Assembly: GCF_031458095.1 (NCBI RefSeq)
Contig: NZ_JAVDXU010000005.1
Span: 369,628-433,627 of the forward strand
Reading direction: 5' to 3'
Length of the DNA: 64,000 bases
From: Pelomonas saccharophila_A
GTDB taxonomy: Bacteria > Pseudomonadota > Gammaproteobacteria > Burkholderiales > Burkholderiaceae_C
Shown: positions 27,254 to 35,571 of the stretch, piece by piece
Layout: the number at the start of each line of letters is the position of its first letter
Position numbering within the stretch: the first letter of the stretch is position 1
Program-made: the position numbers and the translations under genes
The notes under the pieces: generated by a model
Told to the model about the DNA's origin: nothing
What the model saw: only the letters and a program-made list of their open reading frames with translations
The model's database searches: none

Positions 27254-29884
27254 ATGGCTCTCGCCCATACCAAGACCCGTGCGCCGCGCCCCCGTGCCGG
27301 CCTGCTGCTGCCGCGCCCAGCCCTGCTGGCCCGCGTGAAGCATGCGCTGGATACCCGGCGCGTCCTCCTCATCTGCGCCCCTGCCGGCTATGGCAAGACG
27401 GCGCTCCTGACCCAGGCCCTGGCCGATGCATCCACCGAGACCGCCATCGCCTGGGTGGCCCTGGACGAGGGCGATGACCTCGGCCGCCTGCTGGACTGCC
27501 TGTTTGCCGCCTTCGAGCCCTACGACCCGCCCTGGCGCGTGGCGCCCGAGGGCCTGCGGGACGCCGCCCTGCGGGGTGGAGCCGAGATCGTCACCGTGGC
27601 CGATGCGATGTTGAATGCGCTGGAGGCCTGCGAGGTCCAGCATGGCCTCATCGTGCTGGACGACGCCCACCATCTTGCCGACCCTGCTTCGCAGCAGTTC
27701 CTGGACCGCTGGCTGGCCCGCATGGGCGAGCGCTGGCGGCTGGTGCTGGCGGTCCGCCACGAGCCCCCGCTGCGGCTGGCCCGCCTGCGCGCGAGCGGCG
27801 AGCTGGCCGACCTCGGTCCGGCCGAGCTGGCGCTGGCACCGGAGGAGGTCGAGCAACTGGCCCAGGCCGCGGGCCTGGAAGAAGCTGCGGCGGTGGGCTT
27901 GTACGAACGCTGCCAGGGCTGGCCCGCCGGCTTGCGCCTGGCGCTGGGCATGAGCCAGGGCCAGCGCCTGCCCGCGGCCATCGACCGTGCCACCTTCGAC
28001 TACCTGGCCGCCGAGGTGCTGGACCGCCTCGAGCCCGGCCTGCGCGGCTTCCTGTTGCGCACCAGCGTGTTGCACGAACTGGACGCCGCGCGCTGCCAGG
28101 CACTGGGCGAGGATATGCACGCGGCGCAATGGTTGGCCGAGATGGAGCGGCTGTCCCTGTTTGTCACCGTCGTCGACCTGGCGCCGCACACGCTGCGCCT
28201 GCACCAGCTCTTTCGCGACATGCTGCAGCAGCGCCTGCGCCAGGAACAGCCCGAGCGGCATCGCCTGCAGCTCGAACGCGCGGCCACGCTGGAGACCGAT
28301 GCGCTGCGCCGCCAGAGCCTGCTGCTCGCCGCCGGCCGGCCCGATCGTGCGGCCGAGCTGCTGCTGGACGATGGCGCCCTGCTGATGAACCAGCTCGGCG
28401 CCCAGGGACTGTTGGACCTGACCAAGCGCTTCGACCCCGCCTTCGCCGAGTCCAGCCCCGAGCTGCACCGCGTCAAGGCGCTGTCGCTGTGGGTGCTGTG
28501 GGAGGCCCAGCAGGCCGAATGGCATCAGAGCCGCGCCGAGGCGCTGTTCGAAGCGCGTGGCGACGAGGCCGGCTTGCGCGCGGCGCGCGGCCATCGCAGC
28601 ATCCTGCTGATCGCCCAGGGCCGCCTCAAGGAGGCTGAGGCCCTGCTTAGCGACCTCGACCCGTTTGCGTTGAGCGGCGAGCTGCGCCGCGTGACACTGT
28701 TGGGCCGCACCTGGCATGCCATGGAAAGCTGCCGCTTCGACGCGGTTGCGCCGCTGTTCGACGCCCTCGTCACCGAGCTGCTCAACGCGACCACGCTGGA
28801 GACTTGGTACATCTGCTCGCCGCCCCCACGCCAGATCAGCTGCGTCGGCATGGCCCCGGTGGCCGACCGCTGGTACCGCGGCGCCATGCAGGTGCTGGGC
28901 AACCGGTTGCTGCCCTTCGGCGTCAACGCCCACACGGCCCAGGCCTGGAACCTGTTCTGGCAGGGCCGGCCGGAAGAATCCCGACAGCTGCTGGACCGCG
29001 CCGAAGCCGATGCGGCCTGGTTGGGTCGCATCGTCATCGCGCGCAACCAGGGTCAGGCCCTGCATGCCATGTTCGAGCTGATCGCCGGCCGCCACGACGA
29101 GGCCATGGCCTTGATGCGCTTGCGGGTGGCCGAGCAGGTGCCGGGTTATGGGGCCTGGGGCGGCTGGCATGCCCACTTTTCCCTGGCCCGCATGGCAGCC
29201 GCCACCGGCAACCGCGAGGCGCTGGCCGAGGCCCTGGAGCGCCTGGCGCGCATCGGCGCGGATCTGCCCGACCTTGTCATGCCGCACCGCCCGCGGCCGC
29301 TGCTCGGCCTGCAGGCCCAGCTCGCGGCACTGCAGGGCCGGCGCGATGAAGCCATCGCCGCCTGGCGCGGTTTCCTCGCCGACGGTGAAGGTGGCGACCT
29401 GCTGGGTCAATTGGCCGAAGCGCGCGTGCTTCTGGCCGCGGTGCTGCTGGAAGGCGGCGACCGGGCCGGCGCGGCCGGGGCCCTCGCACCGGCGCTGGCC
29501 CGGCGCGAACCGGGTGGCCTGATGTGGGCCGTGCCCAGGCTGCTGCAGATGGCGGGCGAGGACTGGGGCGAGCTGCTCGACGGCGCCGAATTGGCCCGCC
29601 TGCGCGGCTGGGCCGAGGCCGTGCGCCCCGCCACGCGGATCGCCGTCGACACGCAGACCCAGTCCCCTGACGAGCGCCTGTCCCAGCGCGAGGCCGAGGT
29701 CATCGCGCAGATCGCCGCCGGTGCCAGCAACAAGCACATCGCCCGTGCGCTGGACCTCAGCCCCCACACCGTCAAGCGGCATGTGGCCAACATCCTCGAC
29801 AAGCTGGTCCTGAATTCACGCGGCGAGGCTGCCGCCTGGTGGCGCGACCGTCAGGCTTCGACCAGGCCAGGCACGCTGGGCTGA
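27254..29884 (+). CDS. Large ATP-binding LuxR (MalT-type) transcriptional regulator
   Basis: This 876-aa protein is a signal-transduction ATPase with an N-terminal NTPase domain (Walker A APAGYGKT at 42-49, Walker B LIVLDDAHH). The long middle region is built of helical TPR-like repeats, and a C-terminal LuxR-type HTH (LSQREAEVIAQIAAGASNKH, then HTVKRHVANILDKL) follows. Such proteins form ATP-dependent oligomers on DNA when bound to an inducer, as MalT does with maltotriose. The inducer here is unknown. The divergent lectin-like PEP-CTERM gene is the obvious target candidate. The 3' end overlaps the convergent hemerythrin-like gene by 34 nt. Confidence 0.9.
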   Translation: MALAHTKTRAPRPRAGLLLPRPALLARVKHALDTRRVLLICAPAGYGKTALLTQALADASTETAIAWVALDEGDDLGRLLDCLFAAFEPYDPPWRVAPEGLRDAALRGGAEIVTVADAMLNALEACEVQHGLIVLDDAHHLADPASQQFLDRWLARMGERWRLVLAVRHEPPLRLARLRASGELADLGPAELALAPEEVEQLAQAAGLEEAAAVGLYERCQGWPAGLRLALGMSQGQRLPAAIDRATFDYLAAEVLDRLEPGLRGFLLRTSVLHELDAARCQALGEDMHAAQWLAEMERLSLFVTVVDLAPHTLRLHQLFRDMLQQRLRQEQPERHRLQLERAATLETDALRRQSLLLAAGRPDRAAELLLDDGALLMNQLGAQGLLDLTKRFDPAFAESSPELHRVKALSLWVLWEAQQAEWHQSRAEALFEARGDEAGLRAARGHRSILLIAQGRLKEAEALLSDLDPFALSGELRRVTLLGRTWHAMESCRFDAVAPLFDALVTELLNATTLETWYICSPPPRQISCVGMAPVADRWYRGAMQVLGNRLLPFGVNAHTAQAWNLFWQGRPEESRQLLDRAEADAAWLGRIVIARNQGQALHAMFELIAGRHDEAMALMRLRVAEQVPGYGAWGGWHAHFSLARMAAATGNREALAEALERLARIGADLPDLVMPHRPRPLLGLQAQLAALQGRRDEAIAAWRGFLADGEGGDLLGQLAEARVLLAAVLLEGGDRAGAAGALAPALARREPGGLMWAVPRLLQMAGEDWGELLDGAELARLRGWAEAVRPATRIAVDTQTQSPDERLSQREAEVIAQIAAGASNKHIARALDLSPHTVKRHVANILDKLVLNSRGEAAAWWRDRQASTRPGTLG

Positions 29885-30528
29885 CCCAGGGCCCGGCACA
29901 GCTTGGCCCAGGCGCCGTCGTCCAGCAGGGAGCGGGCGGCGGCCAGCACCGGCGCCTGCGCCTGTGGCGGCAGGCCGACTACCAGCAGCGCACGCTCGGC
30001 CGGGCTGAGGGCCGGGATCATCCAGCGCAGCGTCTCGCTCATCTCGCGCGGGCCGATGCTGGCCAGGATGCGGCCGTGAAGGGCCTGCAGCTCCGCATCG
30101 CTGTGCGTGGCCCACAGGGCCTGGTTGTGGCGGCTTTCCTCCACGCCCATGTGCTCGAAGTTGTGGGCGACGAAGACGGCAAAGCGCCGGTACAGGCGCT
30201 GGGCGGCGGCGGCCGACGGCATGGCGCGCAGGGCCGCGCCTTCGGCCCGCAGGGCGGCGATGCTGTCCAGGTGGTCCTCGTGCTCGGCCTCGATGGCGGC
30301 GCTCGCGCCGGCGCGGCGGGCCTCGATGGCGGGGTGGATGTAGCCGTTCTCCCGGTCGACATGGTGGCGGGCGGCGTCCAGCAGTGATTCGAGCTGGGCC
30401 AGGCTGGCGGCCAGGTCCAGCGGGTCGTCCACGTCCAGCTGGCCGAGCTTGTGCAGCGTGTCGCTCATGAAGAAGCGCAGCGCCTTGTGGATGTGGGCGT
30501 AGAGGTCGGGGCGGATCGGGGTGCTCAT
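29851..30528 (-). CDS. Hemerythrin HHE domain protein
   Basis: This 225-aa soluble protein has a hemerythrin-like four-helix pattern of likely iron ligands: ARHHVDRENGYIHPAIE, EAEHEDHLDSI and AHNFEHMGVEESRHNQ. The first helix also contains His residues (YAHIHKALRFF). Such proteins bind di-iron and may sense or buffer O2, NO or oxidants; the role here is not determined. I start at the ATG at 30528 (MSTPIRPDLY). The last ~35 nt overlap the regulator gene on the opposite strand. Confidence 0.8.
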   Translation of the reverse strand: MSTPIRPDLYAHIHKALRFFMSDTLHKLGQLDVDDPLDLAASLAQLESLLDAARHHVDRENGYIHPAIEARRAGASAAIEAEHEDHLDSIAALRAEGAALRAMPSAAAAQRLYRRFAVFVAHNFEHMGVEESRHNQALWATHSDAELQALHGRILASIGPREMSETLRWMIPALSPAERALLVVGLPPQAQAPVLAAARSLLDDGAWAKLCRALGQPSVPGLVEA

Positions 30529-30754
30529 GGCAGGCGGCGGGTGAGGGGAGGAGCTGCCAGTGTTCCGGCCCGCCGCCGCCGCTGCATCGCTCCGATGGGC
30601 CATGGCCGGGCCAGGGCGGCATGGCTCTTCGCGACCGGTGGCACTGGCCCTTTCGGCGGATGGCAGCGGGGGGGCCGCTCGGCACAGTGGCGCCACCCCC
30701 TGAACGGAAGCCTTCCGGTCCAGGGCCTCCTCCACCGTCCACCCCAGGAACACC

Positions 30755-32455
30755 ATGCTCGCTTCAACTCTCAACCGTCGTCCCGCTCATGCACTGCTGC
30801 TGAGCGCCACTCTCTGCGCCGCCCTGGCCGCCTGTGGCGGTGGCGGCAGCGCCACCACGCCCGACTCGGCGCCGCAGCCCCAGCAACCCCAGCCCGGCCC
30901 CGCGCCGGCGCCTGCACCAGCCGCCAGCTTCAGCTTCACGCTGGACACGTCCAAGGCGATCGTCTGGCAGGGCCAGCAGGCGACGCTGGCCGTCACGGTG
31001 CAGCGCGACGCCGGCTTCACCGACGCCATCCAGTTCAGCGCCGACAGCCTGCCCGCCGGCGCCACTGCGGCCGCACTCAATGTGCCAGCCGGCAGCAGCA
31101 CCGGTACGCTGATCCTGCAAGCCGCCCTCACGGCCCCGCATTCGCTGCCGACCTCCGTCACGGTCAAGGGCAGCGCCGGCACCGTCGGCGCCAGCAAGCC
31201 GCTGACGGTGACCGTGCGCGGCGCCGCCGGCGACATCGACACCAGCTTCGGGGGCGGCACCCTGGTGACGCCCGGAGGGCTCACCGACGACTATGTGCGC
31301 GGCGTGGCCGTGCAGGCCGACGGCAAGGCCGTGGTGGCCGGCTTTGGCATCACCACGGTCGCCAGCGGCACCGACTTCCTGCTGGTGCGCCACCTGCGCG
31401 ACGGCGGCCTGGACACCAGCTTCGGCAACGGCGGCAAGGTCGCCACCGCCTTCAACAACGGCGGCCGCAGCGACGAAGCCCAGGCCGTGGTCGTGCAGCC
31501 GGACGGCAAGATACTCGTCGCCGGCACGAGCGACCAGGGCGTCAGCGGCTACGACTTCGCGCTGGCCCGCTACAACGCCGACGGCTCGCTGGACACCAGC
31601 TTCGGCAACGGCGGCCGGGTCATCACCGCCTTCGGCAACGGCGCCGACAAGGCCTATGCGCTGCTGCTGCAGCCCGACGGCAAGATCGTGCTGGCGGGCG
31701 ACAGCGCCCAGGGCGCCAACGGCACCGACTTCGCGCTGGCCCGCTACAACGCCGACGGTAGCCTGGACTCCGGCTTCGGCAGCGGCGGCAAGGTGCTGAC
31801 CCCCATCGGCAGCGACGGCGCGCGCGAGACCATCTACGGCCTGGCGCTGCAGACCGTCGGCGGCGTGTCGCGCATCGTCGCCGTGGGCGGCGAGGGCGAC
31901 TTCATCGCCGCTGCCTACCGCGGCAACGGCACGCTGGACACGGGCTTTGGCACCGGCGGCATCGTGCGCAGCCTGTTCGGTAGCGTCACCGGGGCGGCGC
32001 GCAGCGTCGTCGTCACGCCCGACAACCAGCTGGTGCTGGCGGGCCATCGTGACCATGACTTCGCTGCTGTGCGCCTGCTGCCCAATGGCGGCCTGGATGC
32101 GAGCTTCGGCACGGGCGGTCGCGCCGTCGTCGCGATCAGCGCCGACAACTGGGACGAGGCCACGGCCATCGTCCGCCAGGCCGATGGCCGGCTGCTGCTG
32201 GGGGGCTGGGTCTACACCGGCAACAGCTCCAGCGCCGACACGGTGCTGCTGCGACTGAAGGCCGACGGCAGCGCCGACACCACCTTCGGCCCCGGCGGCA
32301 TCCGCACCACGGCGGTGGCGGCCGGTACCAAGACCGACGCTGGCCGTGCGCTGGCCCTGCAGCCCGACGAGCGCGTGACGACCGTGCGCGTGCTGCAGGC
32401 CGGAGAGGCCAACGGCAGCGACCTCGACGTCGTGCTGATGCGGCACTGGCTGTGA
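30755..32455 (+). CDS. Delta-60 repeat lipoprotein
   Basis: This 566-aa protein has a lipoprotein signal with lipobox LAAC (LLLSATLCAALAAC), then a Gly/Pro-rich linker. An Ig-like domain at about 60-155 is followed by delta-60 repeats (TIGR02608 type), recognisable as recurring blocks such as ALARYNADGSLDTSFGNGG and VVQPDGKILVAG about 58 residues apart. These repeats build beta-propeller-like surface proteins of unknown ligand. It is the first of three genes (two lipoproteins and a small exported protein) that look like one operon. Confidence 0.85.
   Translation: MLASTLNRRPAHALLLSATLCAALAACGGGGSATTPDSAPQPQQPQPGPAPAPAPAASFSFTLDTSKAIVWQGQQATLAVTVQRDAGFTDAIQFSADSLPAGATAAALNVPAGSSTGTLILQAALTAPHSLPTSVTVKGSAGTVGASKPLTVTVRGAAGDIDTSFGGGTLVTPGGLTDDYVRGVAVQADGKAVVAGFGITTVASGTDFLLVRHLRDGGLDTSFGNGGKVATAFNNGGRSDEAQAVVVQPDGKILVAGTSDQGVSGYDFALARYNADGSLDTSFGNGGRVITAFGNGADKAYALLLQPDGKIVLAGDSAQGANGTDFALARYNADGSLDSGFGSGGKVLTPIGSDGARETIYGLALQTVGGVSRIVAVGGEGDFIAAAYRGNGTLDTGFGTGGIVRSLFGSVTGAARSVVVTPDNQLVLAGHRDHDFAAVRLLPNGGLDASFGTGGRAVVAISADNWDEATAIVRQADGRLLLGGWVYTGNSSSADTVLLRLKADGSADTTFGPGGIRTTAVAAGTKTDAGRALALQPDERVTTVRVLQAGEANGSDLDVVLMRHWL
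31553..31758 (+). repeat. Near-identical internal repeat in the delta-60 gene
   Basis: A 32-bp sequence is identical at 31553-31584 and 31727-31758, exactly 174 bp (58 codons) apart. The flanking bases are also similar. This marks a fairly recent duplication or homogenisation of delta-60 units within the gene. Confidence 0.85.
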
Positions 32456-32512
32456 GCGCGAGGGCGCCGCGGCGCCCGCTTTCCCCACCCACCCACGTTC
32501 TGGAGTCTTCCC

Positions 32513-34213
32513 ATGACCGCTTCCCTGCGCCTGCTCGCGCCGTTGTGCGCCGGCCTGCTGCTGCTCGCCGGCTGTGGCGGAGGTGGCGACAGCGCCGCCC
32601 CTGCCGTGCCGCCTTCTCCATCGACGCCCATACCTACGCCCACGCCCCCCGCACCCGCCGCGACGATGACCGCGGTGTCAGGCTCCGCCATGCATGCCAC
32701 CGTCAGCTGGAGCGGCGGCAGCCCCGGCACCCGCTGGCGGCTCGAACGCCGCAGCGGTGACGGTGGCGCTTTTGCCGCCGTCGCCGAAGTCGACAGCGAC
32801 GCCGGCCTGTGGCTGGACAGCGGCCTGAGTGCCGACACCGGCTACGCCTACCGCCTCGTCCGCACGGACGGCAGCGTCGCCGCCTCCGCCAGCGCCCGCA
32901 CCGGCAGCGAGGCGGTGCTGACGACGGCGGCCCCGCAACCCGTGGGCGACGGCACGCCGCTGCCTTTCACTCCCGCCACCCGCCGGCTGAGCGCAGCCGA
33001 CGGCAGCCTGCAACTGGAGCTGCCCGACGGCAGCTTCAGCCAGGCCGGCACGGCGCTGCTGCGGCCGACCGGCAACCCGCTGCCTGACGGCGTGGGCCCC
33101 GGGCTGAGCCTGAGCCTGCCCGAGCGTCCCGCCCGCACGCTGACGCTGTCGCTGCGCTATGGCGCCGACGAGAACGCCGACGACGTCACGCAGGACCGCA
33201 TTGCGCTGCGCCAGGTCGACGGCAGCTGGTGGGTGCTGCCACTGGCCGCTCACGACGAAGCCCAGCACCTGTTGCAGGTCAGCCTGCCGCCCGGCCTGTG
33301 GCCTGCGCAGCCGACAGCCAGCACGCTGCAGGCCAAGCCCGCCGCCGCATCGTCCGTGCTGAAGGCGGACTTCGTGCGCGTCAAGGCGCACAAGCTGCTG
33401 CCCGCCGCGGCAACGGTGCGCGTGCTGGGCAGCCAGCGCTTTATGCCGGTCAGCATCTACGCGATGCGCGACATCGCCTGTGCAAGCGGCGACCCGGACG
33501 ATCTGTGCATTCCCATGCCGGTGTTGCGTGACGTCACCGTGCCGGTGCTCAACGCCAAGCCCGGCTTCCAGCGTCAGTGGACGCTGGAAGGCAGCGACGC
33601 GCCGGCGGCGAGCCTCGGCACGCTGGCCGTCGAGCCGCAGGCCGGCGTGGTCTACACCGCGCCGGCCCAGGTGCCGGCCACCAATCCGCTAACCCTGCGC
33701 TTTCGCAGCGTCCACGGCGCCAGCGGCCGCCGCCTGCTGCTGACCGCCAGGATCCGCGTCACCGAGGACGCCTGGGTGGGCTCGCTGAAGGGTGTCGTCG
33801 GCGACCTCCTCACGGGCCACGAGTTCAAGCTCGCCACCCGCTGGACACTGGACGCGGCGCAGAGCACCGACACGCTGCGGGTCTACCGGCCGAGCGGTGA
33901 TGCCGAGCATGTCTACACCATGCTCGATCCGGTCTGCACCCATACCGTGTCGCCCACCCGGCTGTCGCTGGCGCAGGCCGACACCACGGGCCAGCTGGTC
34001 GTCGACGAATCCACCCGTCCTGCGCGCTACACGCTTGCGCTGAGCACGCGCTGGAACTCGGTGCTGACGGTGAACTGCCCGCGTGGCAGCACGACGGCCC
34101 CGTTCTTCGGCGGGCATGTGTGGTCGGCGCAAGGCGTGGTCACCGGCGGGCAGATCCAGGGCTCGGACTCGGGCCTGGGTGAGCGCAGCTGGTCGCTCGG
34201 CCGGCCGCAATGA
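32513..34213 (+). CDS. Exported lipoprotein, fibronectin-III-like N-terminus
   Basis: This 566-aa protein has a lipobox LLAGC near residue 20 followed by GGGGDS and a proline-rich spacer. It then has a beta-rich segment resembling an fnIII domain (VSWSGGSPGTRWRLERR to TGYAYRLVRTDG). The remaining ~400 residues have no domain I can name. Cys pairs at CASGDPDDLC and CTH...NC suggest disulfides in the periplasm or outside. It follows the delta-60 lipoprotein gene by 57 bp and probably works with it at the cell surface; that link is inference from position. Confidence 0.65.
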   Translation: MTASLRLLAPLCAGLLLLAGCGGGGDSAAPAVPPSPSTPIPTPTPPAPAATMTAVSGSAMHATVSWSGGSPGTRWRLERRSGDGGAFAAVAEVDSDAGLWLDSGLSADTGYAYRLVRTDGSVAASASARTGSEAVLTTAAPQPVGDGTPLPFTPATRRLSAADGSLQLELPDGSFSQAGTALLRPTGNPLPDGVGPGLSLSLPERPARTLTLSLRYGADENADDVTQDRIALRQVDGSWWVLPLAAHDEAQHLLQVSLPPGLWPAQPTASTLQAKPAAASSVLKADFVRVKAHKLLPAAATVRVLGSQRFMPVSIYAMRDIACASGDPDDLCIPMPVLRDVTVPVLNAKPGFQRQWTLEGSDAPAASLGTLAVEPQAGVVYTAPAQVPATNPLTLRFRSVHGASGRRLLLTARIRVTEDAWVGSLKGVVGDLLTGHEFKLATRWTLDAAQSTDTLRVYRPSGDAEHVYTMLDPVCTHTVSPTRLSLAQADTTGQLVVDESTRPARYTLALSTRWNSVLTVNCPRGSTTAPFFGGHVWSAQGVVTGGQIQGSDSGLGERSWSLGRPQ

Positions 34214-34289
34214 CGCCTCTCACCCTCCGTTTTGCCACTCTCACCCGCGCCGCCGGCGCACCCACTTCTTGTCTTTTCAGGAGATCCCC

Positions 34290-34733
34290 ATGAAACACCT
34301 CGCTCCCGCTGCCTCGCGCGGCCTGTTCTCGACCCTCGTCATCGCCTTGGGCTTCGTCGCCGCCAGCGCGCTGGTCTTGCGCGCCGAGGCCTCCACCACC
34401 ACCTCGGCCTGCGACGACAAGGCGTCGTTGCAGCGCCAGCTCGAAGATTTCGACAGCCGCTGGAATGCCAGCGACGCTTGGGGCCTGACCGCCCAATTCA
34501 CGATCGACGGCAGCCTGGGCGCCGGCGCCGACACGGGCCGCCTGGCGGTCTACCGCGAACTGATCGACAGGCTGGGCCGCTCGCCGCAGCCGCGCAAGAC
34601 GCGCCTGCTGAGGGCGACGCCAGTGGGCTCGGTCTGCCTAGTGGATGTGCAGGTGAAGAGCGGGGAGCGCGGCGAGCCGGGCCTCTTCCTGATTGCACCG
34701 GCGACCGAAGGCGGCATCGTGGCAATGCGCTAG
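34290..34733 (+). CDS. Small exported hypothetical protein
   Basis: This 147-aa protein has an N-terminal membrane/signal segment (FSTLVIALGFVAASALVLRAEA) and a compact domain (LQRQLEDFDSRWNASDAWGLTAQFTIDGSLG). The domain loosely recalls SnoaL/NTF2-like folds, but I do not assign it. Two cysteines (CDDK near the start and VCLVD) could form a disulfide. A good SD (CAGGAG) precedes the ATG at 34290. It is the last gene of the delta-60 lipoprotein operon. Confidence 0.6.
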   Translation: MKHLAPAASRGLFSTLVIALGFVAASALVLRAEASTTTSACDDKASLQRQLEDFDSRWNASDAWGLTAQFTIDGSLGAGADTGRLAVYRELIDRLGRSPQPRKTRLLRATPVGSVCLVDVQVKSGERGEPGLFLIAPATEGGIVAMR

Positions 34734-34734
34734 A

Positions 34735-34771
34735 GAAAGGAAAGCCCCGCCTGGACGGAGCCAGGCGGGGC
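34735..34771 (-). terminator. Intrinsic terminator reading on the minus strand
   Basis: An 11-bp perfect stem GCCCCGCCTGG/CCAGGCGGGGC (34744-34754 with 34761-34771) is followed on the minus strand by CTTTCCTTTCT. On the plus strand no T-run follows. It would stop transcripts of the minus-strand TonB-YcnI operon, 270 nt past its last stop codon. Confidence 0.65.
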
Positions 34772-35014
34772 GCAAGAGCGCTTCACGCCGCCCGGGACAC
34801 ACCTTTGGGGTGCGTAGGGCTGCGGCGTTCACACAGCGCAGGCGGCCTTCGACGAGCGACACCGGGGTGACGCGGGCGGGCCAGGAACTTGTGCTTTCAT
34901 GGTCGCGGGCGGATCGCGTTATCCGCCTCGCCAGGGGCCGCAGCGTTGCCGGGGGCCGTGCACTGGTGACGGGCTGAATCATCGGCGCAGCCGGCCGTGA
35001 ACGAAGCCGCGATC

Positions 35015-35038
35015 AGCCGGGGTCGGCCCGGCTTTTTT
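35015..35038 (+). terminator. Intrinsic terminator reading on the plus strand
   Basis: AGCCGGG (35015-35021) pairs with CCCGGCT (35027-35033) around a 5-nt loop and is followed by five more T residues. It would end transcripts from the delta-60 lipoprotein operon or from any RNA started in the interval. Confidence 0.8.
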
Positions 35039-35043
35039 AGGCT

Positions 35044-35571
35044 TCAGTGGGCGTGAGCCTCGGCGCGAGCCGGGATGACCTTCAGCCGCACCGCCGGGGC
35101 GCGCGGCCTGGGATTGGCGGCCGTCGGCAGCTCGGCCCAGTTCCATTCGCCCTGGGTGCAGACCTGGCGCACGGCAAAGGCCAGCTCGCCCGCCTCAGCG
35201 GGCAGGGAGGCGCGCAGGATGAATTCGTCATACCAGGCGTCGGGCAGTTGGTTGGCCTCGCCATTGGCTGTCCAGCGCACCTCGGCCAGCTCCTCGGTGA
35301 CGGCCTTGCCATGGCTGTCGTAGGGGGTCTTGAGCGGCCTTTGCCGGGTGGTCAGGGTCCAGCCCGGTTTGGGCATGGGCTTGGCGCCACGCAGGCCTTC
35401 GGGCAGCGTGATGACGATCTCCTTGGTCGCTGAGCCGCCCTCGCAGCCATGGCCGACCTTGAAGACGGCGCGGTAGCTGCTGCCGGCCGGGGCCTCGGGC
35501 TGGTCGAGCGTGATGTGGGCGTGCGCTGCGCCGGCGACGGCGAGCAGGCTGGCGGTCAGGGTGGTTTTCAT
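35044..35571 (-). CDS. YcnI/DUF1775-like copper-associated periplasmic protein
   Basis: This 175-aa protein has a signal peptide ending AHA, so the mature chain starts with His (HITLDQPEAPAGSSYRAVF). The family DUF1775 (YcnI-like) is linked to copper; in the characterised YcnI the N-terminal His is a Cu(II) ligand. Other family segments are KVGHGCEGGSATKEIVITLP and PDAWYDEFILRA. The tail ends EAHAH, adding two more histidines. The ATG overlaps the TonB-receptor stop codon (ATGA), so they are cotranslated. A role in periplasmic copper handling is inferred from family and operon. Confidence 0.85.
   Translation of the reverse strand: MKTTLTASLLAVAGAAHAHITLDQPEAPAGSSYRAVFKVGHGCEGGSATKEIVITLPEGLRGAKPMPKPGWTLTTRQRPLKTPYDSHGKAVTEELAEVRWTANGEANQLPDAWYDEFILRASLPAEAGELAFAVRQVCTQGEWNWAELPTAANPRPRAPAVRLKVIPARAEAHAH

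Larger units (their letters stand above)
34734..35043. other. 310-bp non-coding interval between convergent operons
   Basis: No credible gene is seen here. It is rich in stems: a minus-strand terminator at its left end, a plus-strand terminator at its right end, and between them a perfect hairpin GGCGGAT/ATCCGCC (about 34909-34927) plus several G/C-rich inverted segments. The two terminators point outward past each other, so transcripts from both convergent operons would overlap for about 270 nt. An independent small RNA is possible but unsupported. I compared it by eye with cobalamin riboswitch, SRP RNA and RNase P signatures and found none. Confidence 0.5.

Noticed and set aside
27242..29782. 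846-codon minus-strand open frame opposite the MalT/LuxR-type regulator
   Set aside because: It is a composition-driven shadow; the regulator has Walker and HTH motifs in order.
30640..30665. Sigma-54-like TGGCAC before the delta-60 lipoprotein gene
   Set aside because: The downstream GC dinucleotide is not at the required spacing.
34855..35038. Possible cobalamin riboswitch or structural RNA between the lipoprotein and TonB operons
   Set aside because: A GCCAGGAAC segment loosely recalls the B12 box, but the rest of the conserved core is absent, and it lies downstream of the TonB operon, not upstream.
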